From Prevotella sp. (GTDB lineage Bacteria; Bacteroidota; Bacteroidia; Bacteroidales; Bacteroidaceae): 64,000 nucleotides of DNA. The DNA is taken from positions 1 through 64,000 of the forward strand of contig JAIKZG010000031.1 in assembly GCA_024682415.1 (NCBI GenBank). The letters run 5' to 3'. A program made the translations under genes and the position numbers. Position 1 is the first letter of the stretch. Each line of letters starts with the position of its first letter. Shown one piece after another: positions 34,651 through 43,453 of this stretch. The notes beneath the pieces are model-generated. The model did no database searches, was not told the DNA's origin, and worked only from the letters and a program-made list of their open reading frames with translations.

Positions 34651-36006
34651 ATGCTAAGAAGGAAGATTGATAAGATTATCAGCGATTTTTATAATAATGA
34701 GAAGAAAGCCCTTCTCATTACAGGAGCGCGCCAAATCGGGAAATCATTCTCTATAAGGGAATATGGCAAGAAACATTTTAAAAGATATGTAGAGATAAAT
34801 TTCATCAAGACGCCTAACGCAACAAGCATTTTCAAAAGCTATACCGACAGCAACGACATCCTGCTGCGCTTGTCTGCATTTTCAGACGAACCGCTCATTA
34901 AAGGCGACACCTTTATATTCTTCGATGAAGTGCAGGCGTGCCCGGAAGTTGTGACCGCCATTAAATTCTTAGTAGAAGACGGCAGTTATCGCTATGCGCT
35001 CAGCGGTTCTATGCTTGGCGTAGAGCTTAAAGATTTGCGTTCTGCTCCAGTAGGATATATGGATATTGAGAATATGTATCCTCTTGATTTTGAGGAGTTC
35101 TTAATGGCGATAGGAGTAAACGACGATGTCATCAGCTCCGTGCGCAACGCATGGGAAAATCGTATTCCTGTAGACAGCTTTATCCACGACAGATTAATCA
35201 ATGCTTTCCGACTATATCTTGTTGTCGGCGGTATGCCTGACGTAGTAAACAGATATATAGAAAGCAACGACTTGAATCAAGTGATGAATGTGCAGAATGA
35301 GATTCTCAAGCTATATAAGGTTGATGCCACTCAATACGACAAAGAGGAGAAGCTGAACATCAATGAAGTGTTCGACATCATTCCGTCGGAACTAAACTCT
35401 AAGAACAAGCGATTCATTTTGAAGAACCTTAATGAGAAAAGCAAGTTCCGCAAATATGAGGATAGTTTCCTTTGGCTGAAAAACGCCGGTGTAGCTCTTC
35501 CTGTCTACAATGCCGAAGAGCCTAAAACGCCATTGGTGCTTGCTCGTACGAGGAGTCTGTTTAAGCTGTTTCAGAACGACGTCGGGTTGCTCGCTGCCCA
35601 ATATGCTGATGGCATTCAGCTAAAAATCATCAGTGGCGACGACGATATTAATTTCGGTGCGATATATGAGAATGTCGTGGCACAGGAGCTTACCGCTCAC
35701 GGCTTCGGACAACTCTATTATTATAACAACAAGAAGCAGGGCGAACTTGATTTCGTGATTGAGCATAACGACAGAGTTTTGCCGATAGAAGTAAAATCAG
35801 GCAAAGATTACAAACGCCACAGAGCATTGAATAACATCATGTCTATGGATGAATACGACATCAATGACGCAATAGTATTGAGCAACGAGAATCTCTCTAC
35901 AGAAGGAAACATCCTCTATGCTCCCATATACATGACAATGTTTATAACAAAGAAAAGAATTCAATCACCATTGATTTACAAATTTGATTTAGATGGTTTG
36001 AAATAA
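34651..36006 (+). CDS. AAA family ATPase with DUF4143 C-terminal domain
   Basis: A 451-residue member of the large prokaryotic AAA_14/DUF4143 family, whose role remains unknown. I start at the ATG at 34651 (MLRRKIDKIISDFYNN), because the longer frame runs back through the promoter repeats. Walker A is GARQIGKS (about residues 29-36) and Walker B is IFFDEVQACPE (about 90-100). The C-terminal domain has the restriction-endonuclease-like core QGELDFVIEHNDRVLPIEVK (about 363-382), with the Asp and ExK arrangement of PD-(D/E)xK nucleases. Monocistronic, with repeats upstream and a strong terminator downstream. A C-terminal fragment of a related gene lies at 27609-27947. Such genes are common in accessory DNA of Bacteroidales. 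Confidence 0.9.
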   Translation: MLRRKIDKIISDFYNNEKKALLITGARQIGKSFSIREYGKKHFKRYVEINFIKTPNATSIFKSYTDSNDILLRLSAFSDEPLIKGDTFIFFDEVQACPEVVTAIKFLVEDGSYRYALSGSMLGVELKDLRSAPVGYMDIENMYPLDFEEFLMAIGVNDDVISSVRNAWENRIPVDSFIHDRLINAFRLYLVVGGMPDVVNRYIESNDLNQVMNVQNEILKLYKVDATQYDKEEKLNINEVFDIIPSELNSKNKRFILKNLNEKSKFRKYEDSFLWLKNAGVALPVYNAEEPKTPLVLARTRSLFKLFQNDVGLLAAQYADGIQLKIISGDDDINFGAIYENVVAQELTAHGFGQLYYYNNKKQGELDFVIEHNDRVLPIEVKSGKDYKRHRALNNIMSMDEYDINDAIVLSNENLSTEGNILYAPIYMTMFITKKRIQSPLIYKFDLDGLK

Positions 36007-36047
36007 ACTCCTCGCCATACTATTAATCAATCTCAATATCTCGTTAT

Positions 36048-36109
36048 CCTAACGCTGTTAGAACGCCATTCGAACGATGTTCTAACAGCGTTAGGATTGC
36101 GTTTTTTTT
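36048..36109 (+). terminator. Strong terminator of the ATPase gene
   Basis: A perfect 17-bp stem (CCTAACGCTGTTAGAAC / GTTCTAACAGCGTTAGG) at 36048-36095 is followed by ATTGCG and eight T (36102-36109). Directly after the T run come eight G (36110-36117), a striking homopolymer pair. Confidence 0.85.
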
Positions 36110-36420
36110 GGGGGGGGAATGACAAGAATCGATTTTTAATCACAAAATTAGTATTATTGTGGATAATATACTTTGCATGGTGTTACTTATTATTTTTCTC
36201 ACGATACAAAGCTTTTAAAATGCTTTTAAAACCATGCGAAAAAGCTCGAAAACCGAGTAAAATATTTAAACATGGTGAGTTTAAATATTTCATCATTAGT
36301 AATCACCACCTTAATTTTACCGAAAAACTTGTATAGCAACGTATTAAGAATTTCTAAGAAGCGGATTAAACTACATATATTGTAAATATTAAAATGTTAA
36401 TGGTTGCAAAATTCGAGGTT
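36110..36420. other. AT-rich gene-free stretch with a perfect hairpin
   Basis: No gene supported. It includes a perfect 12-bp inverted repeat AAATATTTAAAC (36260-36271) and GTTTAAATATTT (36279-36290) with a 7-nt loop, and a smaller CTCG/CGAG hairpin just before it. The stretch leads directly into the 41-bp array. Confidence 0.5.
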
Positions 36421-36868
36421 CGTAGAAATTTCTTGGCGACCGAAAATCAAACTTGATTGGAGCTGGAAATTCCTTGGCGAAGCAAAATCAAACTTGATTG
36501 AGTTTGGAAATTCCTTGGCGACACGAAAGCAAACTTGATTGAGCGTAGAGATTCCTCAGCGAAGCAAAAGCAAACTTGATTGGACTTAGAGATTCCTTGG
36601 CGAAGCAAAATCAAACTTGATTGAGTTTGGAAATTCCTTGGCGACCGAAAATCAAACTTGATTGTAGCTGGAAATTCCTTGGCGACACGAAAGCAAACTT
36701 GATTGAGCGTAGAGATTCCTTGGCGACACGAAAGCAAACTTGATTGGACTTGGAAATTCCTCAGCGGAGCAAAAGCAAACTTGATTGAGCGTAGAGATTC
36801 ATTGACGACACGAAACCAAACTTGATTGAGCGTAGAGATTCCTTGGCGAAGCGAAACTCAACTTGAAC
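36421..36868. repeat. 41-bp tandem array, about 11 copies
   Basis: The word TTGGCGA (or TCAGCGA, TTGACGA) recurs at 36433, 36474, 36515, 36556, 36597, 36638, 36679, 36720, 36761, 36802 and 36843, always 41 bp apart. Each unit also carries CAAACTTGATT, most within AATCAA-AC-TTGATT or the variant with AGCAA. Two variant types (GCGAAGCAAAA and GCGACACGAAA) are interspersed. There are no unique spacers, so it is not a CRISPR. Confidence 0.95.
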
Positions 36869-36875
36869 AGCATAA

Positions 36876-36917
36876 AAAAATGGCTCATACACGATGTTTC
36901 ATGTATGAGCCATTTTT
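36876..36917. terminator. Bidirectional terminator after the CoA transferase gene
   Basis: A 15-bp perfect stem AAAAATGGCTCATAC / GTATGAGCCATTTTT with a 12-nt loop sits 15 bp past the CoA transferase stop, with T runs available on both strands. Confidence 0.9.
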
Positions 36918-36932
36918 ATTATAACAAGCATT

Positions 36933-38435
36933 TTACAGATACTTGCTGAAATCCGTCAGGTGCATGTCGCCCTGCTTTAGGAATGTATCATGGAAAGCGA
37001 AGGCTGCCGTCATGCTCTGCGGCTCATGACCGCTCGCGGCGATATGAAGATACTCACGGAGGAGAGGACGGTAATCGGGGTGAGCACAGTTTTCTATTAT
37101 CTCGTGCGCACGATGAAGAGGGCCCTTTCCACGGAGGTCGGCAACGCCCTGCTCGGTGATGATGACATCTACATCATGCTCTGTGCTGTCGATATGAGAG
37201 CACATTGGCACGATGGCACTTATCACGCCCCCTTTAGCAACGGAAGGAGTATAGAAAATGGTGAGAGAACCGTTGCGCGCGTAGTCGCACGAACCGCCAA
37301 TACCGTTCATAAGTGTAGAGCCACACACATGGCTGGAATTCTCATTGCCATAGATGTCGCACTCCAAAGCCGTGTTCATGGCAATGACACCGAAACGACG
37401 GATAAGCTCCGGAGAATTGGCAAGCTCGCTCGGACGCAGGGTGATATGCTTGCTGAAGAAGTCGATATTGTCGTAAACATGTTGCAGGCACTCGTTGGTG
37501 ACGGTGAGAGCGGTGCAGTTGGCATGATCTATCTGTCCGTTCTCAATCATGCGGATTACAGCGTCTTGAGAAACCTCGCTGAACACGTTCATCACAGGCA
37601 GCCCCTTACACTCGCTGATAGCGGAAAGCACGGCATTGCCCGTAGCCCCCACTCCGCTTTGTATGGGGAAGAAGTCGGCAGGGATATGCCCCGCCTTCTG
37701 ATCCCTCAACAGAAATTCAGCCACATTCTGCCCGATGGCTCTCGTGGCATCATCCACATCCTTGAAAGAACGAGCCTCCTCGGGGATGTTGCTCTCCACC
37801 ACGCCGACCACCTTTGACGCGTCGATCTCCACAAAAGGAGAGCCGAAACGGTCGTCGAGACGCATCATAGGTATCGGTTCACGGTTGGGATACTCCTTAA
37901 ATTCATAAACATCATGCAACTTATATGATTCCGGGCTGTGAAATCTGTTCAACTCAATGATAATTCTCTCTGCCAACCTCACTATGGTGGGCACAATGCC
38001 CTCAGCGGAAGTCAGCGCAACCTTGTATTTATCGCCCACTCTCTCAATAGACGACACCTCAATGAAAGCCCAATCGATCTTTCCATAATACCCACGGCGA
38101 AGACGCTCGCCCACATGCCCGAGGTGCATGTCCTCATATTCTATCTCTCCCAAATTGGTGTGGGTGCGGAAATCCTTGTTAGTAGAAAACGGCGCGCGGA
38201 ATTTCAGCGCGTGAGCCTTGGCGAAATCTCCCTCAAGACTCTGACACGACGAAGCCCCCGTAATCATTCCTATGGCAAACGGACGACCCTGCTCATGCAG
38301 AGTGACAGCACGCTTGGAAAGCTCGCGCGCCACAGCCTTTGCCACGCCATTAGGAGTGAAGCCGCTGAAAGCGATTGTCGCTCCGTCGGAAATCATCGCT
38401 GCGCCCTCGGCAGCCGTCAACTTAATATAATCCAT
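36933..38435 (-). CDS. Acetyl-CoA hydrolase/succinyl-CoA:acetate CoA-transferase family
   Basis: A 500-residue class I CoA transferase of the Cat1/AarC type, moving CoA between acetate and succinate (or propionate), a step in succinate and acetate fermentation of Bacteroidales. The likely catalytic glutamate is in NVFSEVSQDAV (about residue 291). The oxyanion/CoA-binding glycine-rich segments are IQSGVGATGNAVLSA (about 257-271) and MNGIGGSCDYARNG (about 387-400). The gene is monocistronic, with an own promoter (38510-38482) and terminator. Whether it acts mainly as hydrolase or transferase cannot be decided from sequence; transferases usually keep the glutamate, as here. Confidence 0.93.
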   Translation of the reverse strand: MDYIKLTAAEGAAMISDGATIAFSGFTPNGVAKAVARELSKRAVTLHEQGRPFAIGMITGASSCQSLEGDFAKAHALKFRAPFSTNKDFRTHTNLGEIEYEDMHLGHVGERLRRGYYGKIDWAFIEVSSIERVGDKYKVALTSAEGIVPTIVRLAERIIIELNRFHSPESYKLHDVYEFKEYPNREPIPMMRLDDRFGSPFVEIDASKVVGVVESNIPEEARSFKDVDDATRAIGQNVAEFLLRDQKAGHIPADFFPIQSGVGATGNAVLSAISECKGLPVMNVFSEVSQDAVIRMIENGQIDHANCTALTVTNECLQHVYDNIDFFSKHITLRPSELANSPELIRRFGVIAMNTALECDIYGNENSSHVCGSTLMNGIGGSCDYARNGSLTIFYTPSVAKGGVISAIVPMCSHIDSTEHDVDVIITEQGVADLRGKGPLHRAHEIIENCAHPDYRPLLREYLHIAASGHEPQSMTAAFAFHDTFLKQGDMHLTDFSKYL

Positions 38436-38481
38436 AAGCTATATGTGTATTTTTATTCTCTCTATTCGTTGTTTATGACCA

Positions 38482-38510
38482 CAAAGATACACATATTTTT
38501 CATTTTTCAA
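38482..38510 (-). promoter_or_regulatory. Promoter of the CoA transferase gene
   Basis: On the minus strand TTG (38510-38508), an 18-bp spacer and TATCTTTG (38489-38482) fit the consensus. Transcription should start near 38475, about 40 nt before the start codon. Confidence 0.8.
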
Positions 38511-38559
38511 AATAAATATGCAAATAAAGTTATTATAATGGATTTATATGCAATAAATA

Positions 38560-38593
38560 AAAAAGAATGAAGAGCCTGAGAAGCCCTTCATTC
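38560..38593 (-). terminator. Terminator of SusC/SusD operon 2
   Basis: GAATGAAG / CTTCATTC forms an 8-bp stem with a 13-nt loop; on the minus strand it is followed by CTTTTTTATT. It lies 50 bp after the second susD-like stop. Confidence 0.75.
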
Positions 38594-38642
38594 GTCTACT
38601 AAAGCTATGAACAAATCTTGTTATTATGGAAATTTTATGACC

Positions 38643-40121
38643 TTATCTGATTTTGTTTTCCACGTCGAACCACAAACGAGTAGTAAGCTCGTCGCTCCCC
38701 TGCTGCCCCACCGCATCACGATAGTTCTCGCCATTAAGGGATTGCTCCGTGTCGGGATAGAACAGGCGGCGAGGAAGCTCATCTCCGTCGAGCACGGATG
38801 AAGCCCCAGCCACAAGATGAGGATAGCCCAGACGGCGCCAATCGGTAAAAGCGTCGGGAGCCTGACCATAATAAGCTATCCACTTCTGCCATCCTATCAA
38901 CTCTGCCCAGCGTGAGGAATTGTAAGCCACATCGGGCTGAGAAAGATAAGCCTCTACCACAGCATTATCCGTAATGCCATATTGAGCAAGCGAAGCCTTG
39001 ATGCCCTCCTTATACCACGCTTCGGCATCAGCATTGATAAATCCGCGCGCTGCCGACTCGGCGAAAATCTGCGCCACCTCTGAATAAGTGAAGAACACGG
39101 CAGGCGCATCATCCGCAAGGAAATATTTGCCAGGCAACGAAAGATTATAGAAGCCTTGACTGTTGGCAGCATCGGCCGACAAACCGTTGCCCGCACCTTG
39201 ATAGGTGGTGATATTCTCGTTTTGCGGCAACTGCGCGAATATAGGCAGACGAGGATCAGCCACCGATTTAAGTTTCTCGATAAGCGTCTTCGACACTCGC
39301 TGATCATCACGGGTAGCGAAAGCCTCAGCCCACGGATTCCACTGAGGGGAAGAAGTGAACACAAATCTTGCGTTATCATCATTAGAGCTTATCAGATTTT
39401 CACGGTCGGCATACAGCTCCGCAATCACGCTCTTTGCCGCTGCCTCATCTCTGTCGGCTATTTCCAAGGCAATGCGAAGACGCAGAGAATTAGCGAATTT
39501 GCGCCATCGCGACAAGTTGCCGCCAAAGACTAAGTCGCCCTCCACTTTCTCGCCCGAAACGGAAAGACCGTTGGCTGCGTCGGTCAGTTCTGTGAGCAAT
39601 GAGCGAAGCACCTCTTCCTGAGCGTCGTATTTAGGAGTTATCGTCTTGCCATACTCGCTATATGGTATGTTGCCATATAGATTAGTAAGCTGAAGGAAAG
39701 TCCACGCGCGCCATATACGAGCCACATTCTTAATATTGTCGTTGCTCAGTTCCGATTTTATTATAGCGTCGGCATCAGCTATGACGGAAGCGTATGCTGT
39801 GTTCCATGTCTGCGTGAAGTCGTCATTGGAAACATTATAGCAGTCGGGCTCGGTGTATTGTATTTTCGCCCAATGCTGCACCCAAAGAAGTGTAGAGTTG
39901 TAGTTCAAATCATTTCCCCAAAACCACTCTGCTGAATGATACTCCACGGCTGAAAGCAGATAAGCAGGCTGCGGATTTTCAGTTGCGTTAGGGTTTTTGT
40001 TTATATCTTCAAGACTGTCGCTGCATGAAGCCGAGACGACAGCCAAGGCTACTGCCGAGCCACGCAACAACGCTGCGGTAACCGACTTTATATTTTTTAT
40101 TCCGACCATATTAATATTCAA
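38643..40121 (-). CDS. SusD/RagB-like lipoprotein 2 (SusD-like group 2)
   Basis: Outer-membrane surface lipoprotein of 492 residues. The lipobox is VVSASCSD with the Cys near residue 33, followed by SLEDINKNPNATENPQPAYL, an opening typical of the SusD-like_2 subfamily rather than classical SusD. The middle has the conserved VARIWRAWTFLQLTNLYGNI and PYSEYGKTITPKYD segments (about 125-160). It begins 15 bp after the partner SusC gene. This subfamily is often tied to uptake of substrates other than starch, including protein-derived ones, but the ligand here is unknown. There are no hydrolases in the operon. Confidence 0.9.
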   Translation of the reverse strand: MNINMVGIKNIKSVTAALLRGSAVALAVVSASCSDSLEDINKNPNATENPQPAYLLSAVEYHSAEWFWGNDLNYNSTLLWVQHWAKIQYTEPDCYNVSNDDFTQTWNTAYASVIADADAIIKSELSNDNIKNVARIWRAWTFLQLTNLYGNIPYSEYGKTITPKYDAQEEVLRSLLTELTDAANGLSVSGEKVEGDLVFGGNLSRWRKFANSLRLRIALEIADRDEAAAKSVIAELYADRENLISSNDDNARFVFTSSPQWNPWAEAFATRDDQRVSKTLIEKLKSVADPRLPIFAQLPQNENITTYQGAGNGLSADAANSQGFYNLSLPGKYFLADDAPAVFFTYSEVAQIFAESAARGFINADAEAWYKEGIKASLAQYGITDNAVVEAYLSQPDVAYNSSRWAELIGWQKWIAYYGQAPDAFTDWRRLGYPHLVAGASSVLDGDELPRRLFYPDTEQSLNGENYRDAVGQQGSDELTTRLWFDVENKIR

Positions 40122-40136
40122 CTTTAAGAAAAGACA

Positions 40137-43100
40137 TTAAAACTTTAGATTCAAACTTATGCCAAGAGAGCGCGTCGTAGGCAGCGAGAGAGATTCATAT
40201 CCCTGCGCATTGCCTGTAGAATGAGCGGCTTCTGGGTCTACATTTGGTAAATTCTTATGAATAATCCAGAGATTGCGCCCGGTGAGCGAAACAGAAGCGT
40301 CAGTCAGATGCAATTTTGAGAGAATGGCGTGTGGCAAGTTATAGGTAAGCGCCACCTCGCGCAGTTTTATATACGAAGCATCCCAAATATTAGCTTCGGC
40401 TATGCTATACACTCTGTGATAGTATTTCTCTGCCGATGTTATCACATTATTCTTCTCGCCCTTCTCGTTCACTCCGTCTACGATGATACCATCCTGATAC
40501 ACACGAGTGTCTACACCATTTACAACTGCATGATACAAGCCGTCTGCCGACGTGGTATAATCAGGAGTAGGAATACCTACATTGTCGCCCTGAGCATTCT
40601 TGTAATACCACACTCCGCCATGGTCGGCGTCTCTGCCTGGCAGTGTAGAGGCAAGCACGCCTGTATATCGTCCTGTGCGATTAGTGTTGGAATAGATTTT
40701 TCCGCCTATGCTCGCGTCGATAAGGAAGCTGAGAGTGAAATCCTTGTAGCGGAACGTGTTGCTTATACCTCCAGTCCAGTTAGGGGTGAAATGTCCCAAC
40801 TCCCTTGAAGTTGTAGAAACCTTTGGCAGTCCGTTTTCGTCTACTATTATATTGCCGCTGCCGTCGCGCTGATAAGTAGTGCCGAAGAGTGTGCCATACG
40901 CTCCTCCCACAGGGGCGATTATCTGAATACCGGGGTTGCCTATCTGATAGCTTTTTATCAGCCCTTCCCTGTCAAGCTCTATCACCTTGCTACGGTTGAT
41001 ACTGTAGTTTACGTCTACGTTCCACTGAAAATCCCTTGTTTTCACAGGAATACCGCTCAGCTGCAATTCCAATCCTCTGTTGCGGATATGACCTGCGTTT
41101 CTCACTTGTGAAGTGTATTTAGAAGCTGCCGTGGTAGCGAGTTTCAGTATCTGGTCTTTGCTGTCAGTCTGATATACAGCAGCGTCGAAACTTAGTCTGC
41201 CTCCAAAGAAAGAGCCTTCCAAGCCTGCCTCATACGAGAATGTGCGCTCAGGCTTCAAGTCGGGATTCTTGCCCTCCATAGATGATGTCTGCAAAGGATT
41301 GCCCTTAAACGCTGCTTCCGATTCAAATACCGTGGCAAGCTGGTAAGGATCGGCGTCGCTGCCCACCTGCGACCATCCGCCACGCAATTTCAGATAGTCT
41401 ATCTTCTCATTACGCAATGAGAAAGCTCTGTCGAGCAGCACGCTTGCCGTAACCGAAGGATAGAAATAAGAATTGTTTTTCTTTGGCAATGTAGACGACC
41501 AGTCGTTACGCCCTGTCACGGTGAGGTAAGCAAGCCCTTTATAGCCAGCCGTAGCCGAAGCATACAATCCATATTGGCGCAAGCGATAGAAGTCGTTGGA
41601 AGAAACGAGCTGGTCGCGCGAGTTGGTAAGAGTGTAAAGCTCGGCTACCGCCAAGCGTGGCGCTGCCTGATAGTTATTCTCATATTTCTTATTGCGGATG
41701 TTGTAGCCAGCCAAAGCGTCTACCGACCAGTCGCTGTTTATCTGCCTGTTGTATGTGAGCAGCAATTCCGTATTGTCTTCTTTCACCATGTAGGCATCTT
41801 CCGAATAGCTGCCATACGGAGTGCCGCTCGTGCCCCATTTCACCTTGCTCTTTCTCCTGTCGTTATACCAGTCGGTGCTTTCTCTGAACAAGAGGTCAAG
41901 ACCTTTATATAAATGGAAGTTCACATGAATGTTGCCTATAAGCCTATGGCGATCTTGCGACACGGTGTTATATTCCGTAGTCCAAAACGGATTACTATAA
42001 TAGCTTGCGTTCCAGTTGCGATTGTAATCAGCTTTCAGCGAAGCCATATCCACCTGTCGTCCTCCCCAGATGAATTGCAGCATGGTCATGTTGCTGCGCC
42101 CCGAAATGCCTGGCATGCTCGGCGAGTCGTAGACTACATACTGACCATTCGCGCCCACTGAAAGCCAGTCGGTGAGATTATAATCGGTGTTGAAAGTGAA
42201 ATTAGATTTTCTTGTGCTCGCGTTGGGCACTATGCTGTTTTGCTTCTCAAAATTATAGCCTATACGGAAATGATAGTTGTCGTCGGAGCGTGCTATTGAA
42301 ATGCCGTTGCTCGTGGTGAAGCCTGTGCGGAAGAAATCCTTCACGTTGTCAGGATGAGAAATCCATGGCGTAGCCGTTCTGTTGCCGTTAGCGTCGAGAG
42401 GAGAATCAAACTGCGGAATATTCAGCCCAATGTTAAGTTTCGGCCCCCAGCTTTCGTCCACTCCGTCGTTTATGCCCGCGCCTTTTCCGTCTACATAGCT
42501 AAATCTGCCGTCAGCTCCCTGTCCGAACACATTTTGAAACTTTGGCAATGTGGCAGCGAATGAAATTCTGTTAGAGGAAGTAATGTTTATGCCAAGACCT
42601 TTCTGCCTGCGTCCGCTCTTGGTGGTTATCACGATTGCGCCATGAGCAGCGCGCGAGCCATAGAGAGCCGAAGCGTTAGGGCCTTTCAACACAGTAAGCG
42701 ACTCAATGTCTTCCGCGTTGATATCGGCTATGGCGTTTTTGAAATCACGCCCCACGCCCTGAGAATTGAGCTGAGAATTGTCTACCGGCACACCATCGAT
42801 GACAAACAAAGGCTGATTTTCGCCGGCAATGGAAGTTTCGCCTCTTATTATTATGCGAGAAGAACCTATATCTGCCTGTGAGCCTGTAATTCTCACGCCC
42901 GACAGCTTACCCGACAAGTTGCCGAGAAAGTTGTTGTCGGCAGAGCGAGTGAGTAGCTCCGAGTTAAGGCTCTGAGCACTGTAGCCGAGAGCTTTCTTCT
43001 CACGAGAAAGACCCAAAGCTGTGACGACTACTTCGTCAAGAGTGCGGTCGTAGTTGAGCAAAGGTGCTTCCGTAGTCGCTCCATGACCATCGTTATCCAC

Positions 43101-43229
43101 TATCGTCTGTCCCGTCATCGGCAAAGGAAGAAGTGCTGAAAAAACAGCAACCAGTGCCTTGGGAGCACTGACTGCCAAACTATCTCTCTTTTTTCTATTC
43201 ATAACCACTTGTTTCTTTTTCATATTCAT
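40137..43229 (-). CDS. SusC/RagA-family TonB-dependent transporter 2, without CarbopepD domain
   Basis: Outer-membrane importer of about 1030 residues paired with the next SusD. I use the ATG at 43229 (MNMKKKQVVMNRKK); the frame is open three codons further to a TTG. After the signal region (KALVAVFSALLPLPMTGQ) the protein goes almost directly to the TonB box (LDEVVVTALGLSREKKALGY, about 65-85), so it lacks the carboxypeptidase-D-like domain that the first SusC of this window has. Plug motifs LSGKLSGVRITGSQADIGSS and RAAHGAIVITTKSG and a barrel ending in TTRSLGISLNLKF are intact. The gene is divergent from the methionine gamma-lyase gene. Confidence 0.93.
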   Translation of the reverse strand: MNMKKKQVVMNRKKRDSLAVSAPKALVAVFSALLPLPMTGQTIVDNDGHGATTEAPLLNYDRTLDEVVVTALGLSREKKALGYSAQSLNSELLTRSADNNFLGNLSGKLSGVRITGSQADIGSSRIIIRGETSIAGENQPLFVIDGVPVDNSQLNSQGVGRDFKNAIADINAEDIESLTVLKGPNASALYGSRAAHGAIVITTKSGRRQKGLGINITSSNRISFAATLPKFQNVFGQGADGRFSYVDGKGAGINDGVDESWGPKLNIGLNIPQFDSPLDANGNRTATPWISHPDNVKDFFRTGFTTSNGISIARSDDNYHFRIGYNFEKQNSIVPNASTRKSNFTFNTDYNLTDWLSVGANGQYVVYDSPSMPGISGRSNMTMLQFIWGGRQVDMASLKADYNRNWNASYYSNPFWTTEYNTVSQDRHRLIGNIHVNFHLYKGLDLLFRESTDWYNDRRKSKVKWGTSGTPYGSYSEDAYMVKEDNTELLLTYNRQINSDWSVDALAGYNIRNKKYENNYQAAPRLAVAELYTLTNSRDQLVSSNDFYRLRQYGLYASATAGYKGLAYLTVTGRNDWSSTLPKKNNSYFYPSVTASVLLDRAFSLRNEKIDYLKLRGGWSQVGSDADPYQLATVFESEAAFKGNPLQTSSMEGKNPDLKPERTFSYEAGLEGSFFGGRLSFDAAVYQTDSKDQILKLATTAASKYTSQVRNAGHIRNRGLELQLSGIPVKTRDFQWNVDVNYSINRSKVIELDREGLIKSYQIGNPGIQIIAPVGGAYGTLFGTTYQRDGSGNIIVDENGLPKVSTTSRELGHFTPNWTGGISNTFRYKDFTLSFLIDASIGGKIYSNTNRTGRYTGVLASTLPGRDADHGGVWYYKNAQGDNVGIPTPDYTTSADGLYHAVVNGVDTRVYQDGIIVDGVNEKGEKNNVITSAEKYYHRVYSIAEANIWDASYIKLREVALTYNLPHAILSKLHLTDASVSLTGRNLWIIHKNLPNVDPEAAHSTGNAQGYESLSLPTTRSLGISLNLKF

Positions 43230-43273
43230 TTCTCCCAAATTAAAATGTTTTCTCTAATAATAATTTCCGATGG

Positions 43274-43410
43274 CAAAGGTACGACAACTTTGTTTCGCCC
43301 GAAATACCATAAAAAAGGCATTTTACGCTACCGCTACTACCACGCTTATGGTATTTTCGCAACTTGCTTATATAAATAAGGTGGAAATAGACTCTGTTTT
43401 TATACCTTTG
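43274..43410. promoter_or_regulatory. Divergent control region with 11-bp inverted repeat
   Basis: Holds TACCTTTG on the minus strand (43281-43274) for the SusC gene and TACCTTTG on the plus strand (43403-43410) for the lyase gene. Between them AAATACCATAA (43302-43312) and TTATGGTATTT (43346-43356) are perfect inverted arms separated by 33 bp. A shared regulator binding both arms is possible; a long-loop hairpin is the alternative. Confidence 0.5.
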
Positions 43411-43453
43411 CAGACGTAATTCACATAAAAAACTAAGTTAAGAGAGAAAGATA

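Noticed and set aside
36097..36336. Plus-strand frame of 79 codons after the ATPase gene
   Set aside because: It begins inside the terminator at a TTG within the T8/G8 tract and has no recognisable features.
36447..36737. Minus-strand frame of 96 codons within the 41-bp array
   Set aside because: It repeats because the array repeats; 41 bp is not a multiple of three, so the frame rotates, and no start signal is present.
36421..36868. CRISPR array
   Set aside because: The whole 41-bp unit is repeated; the variable positions are simple substitutions, not spacers.
43239..43453. SAM riboswitch before the C-S lyase operon
   Set aside because: Inverted arms are present but they do not form a SAM aptamer that I recognise, and they lie partly upstream of the plus-strand -7 box.
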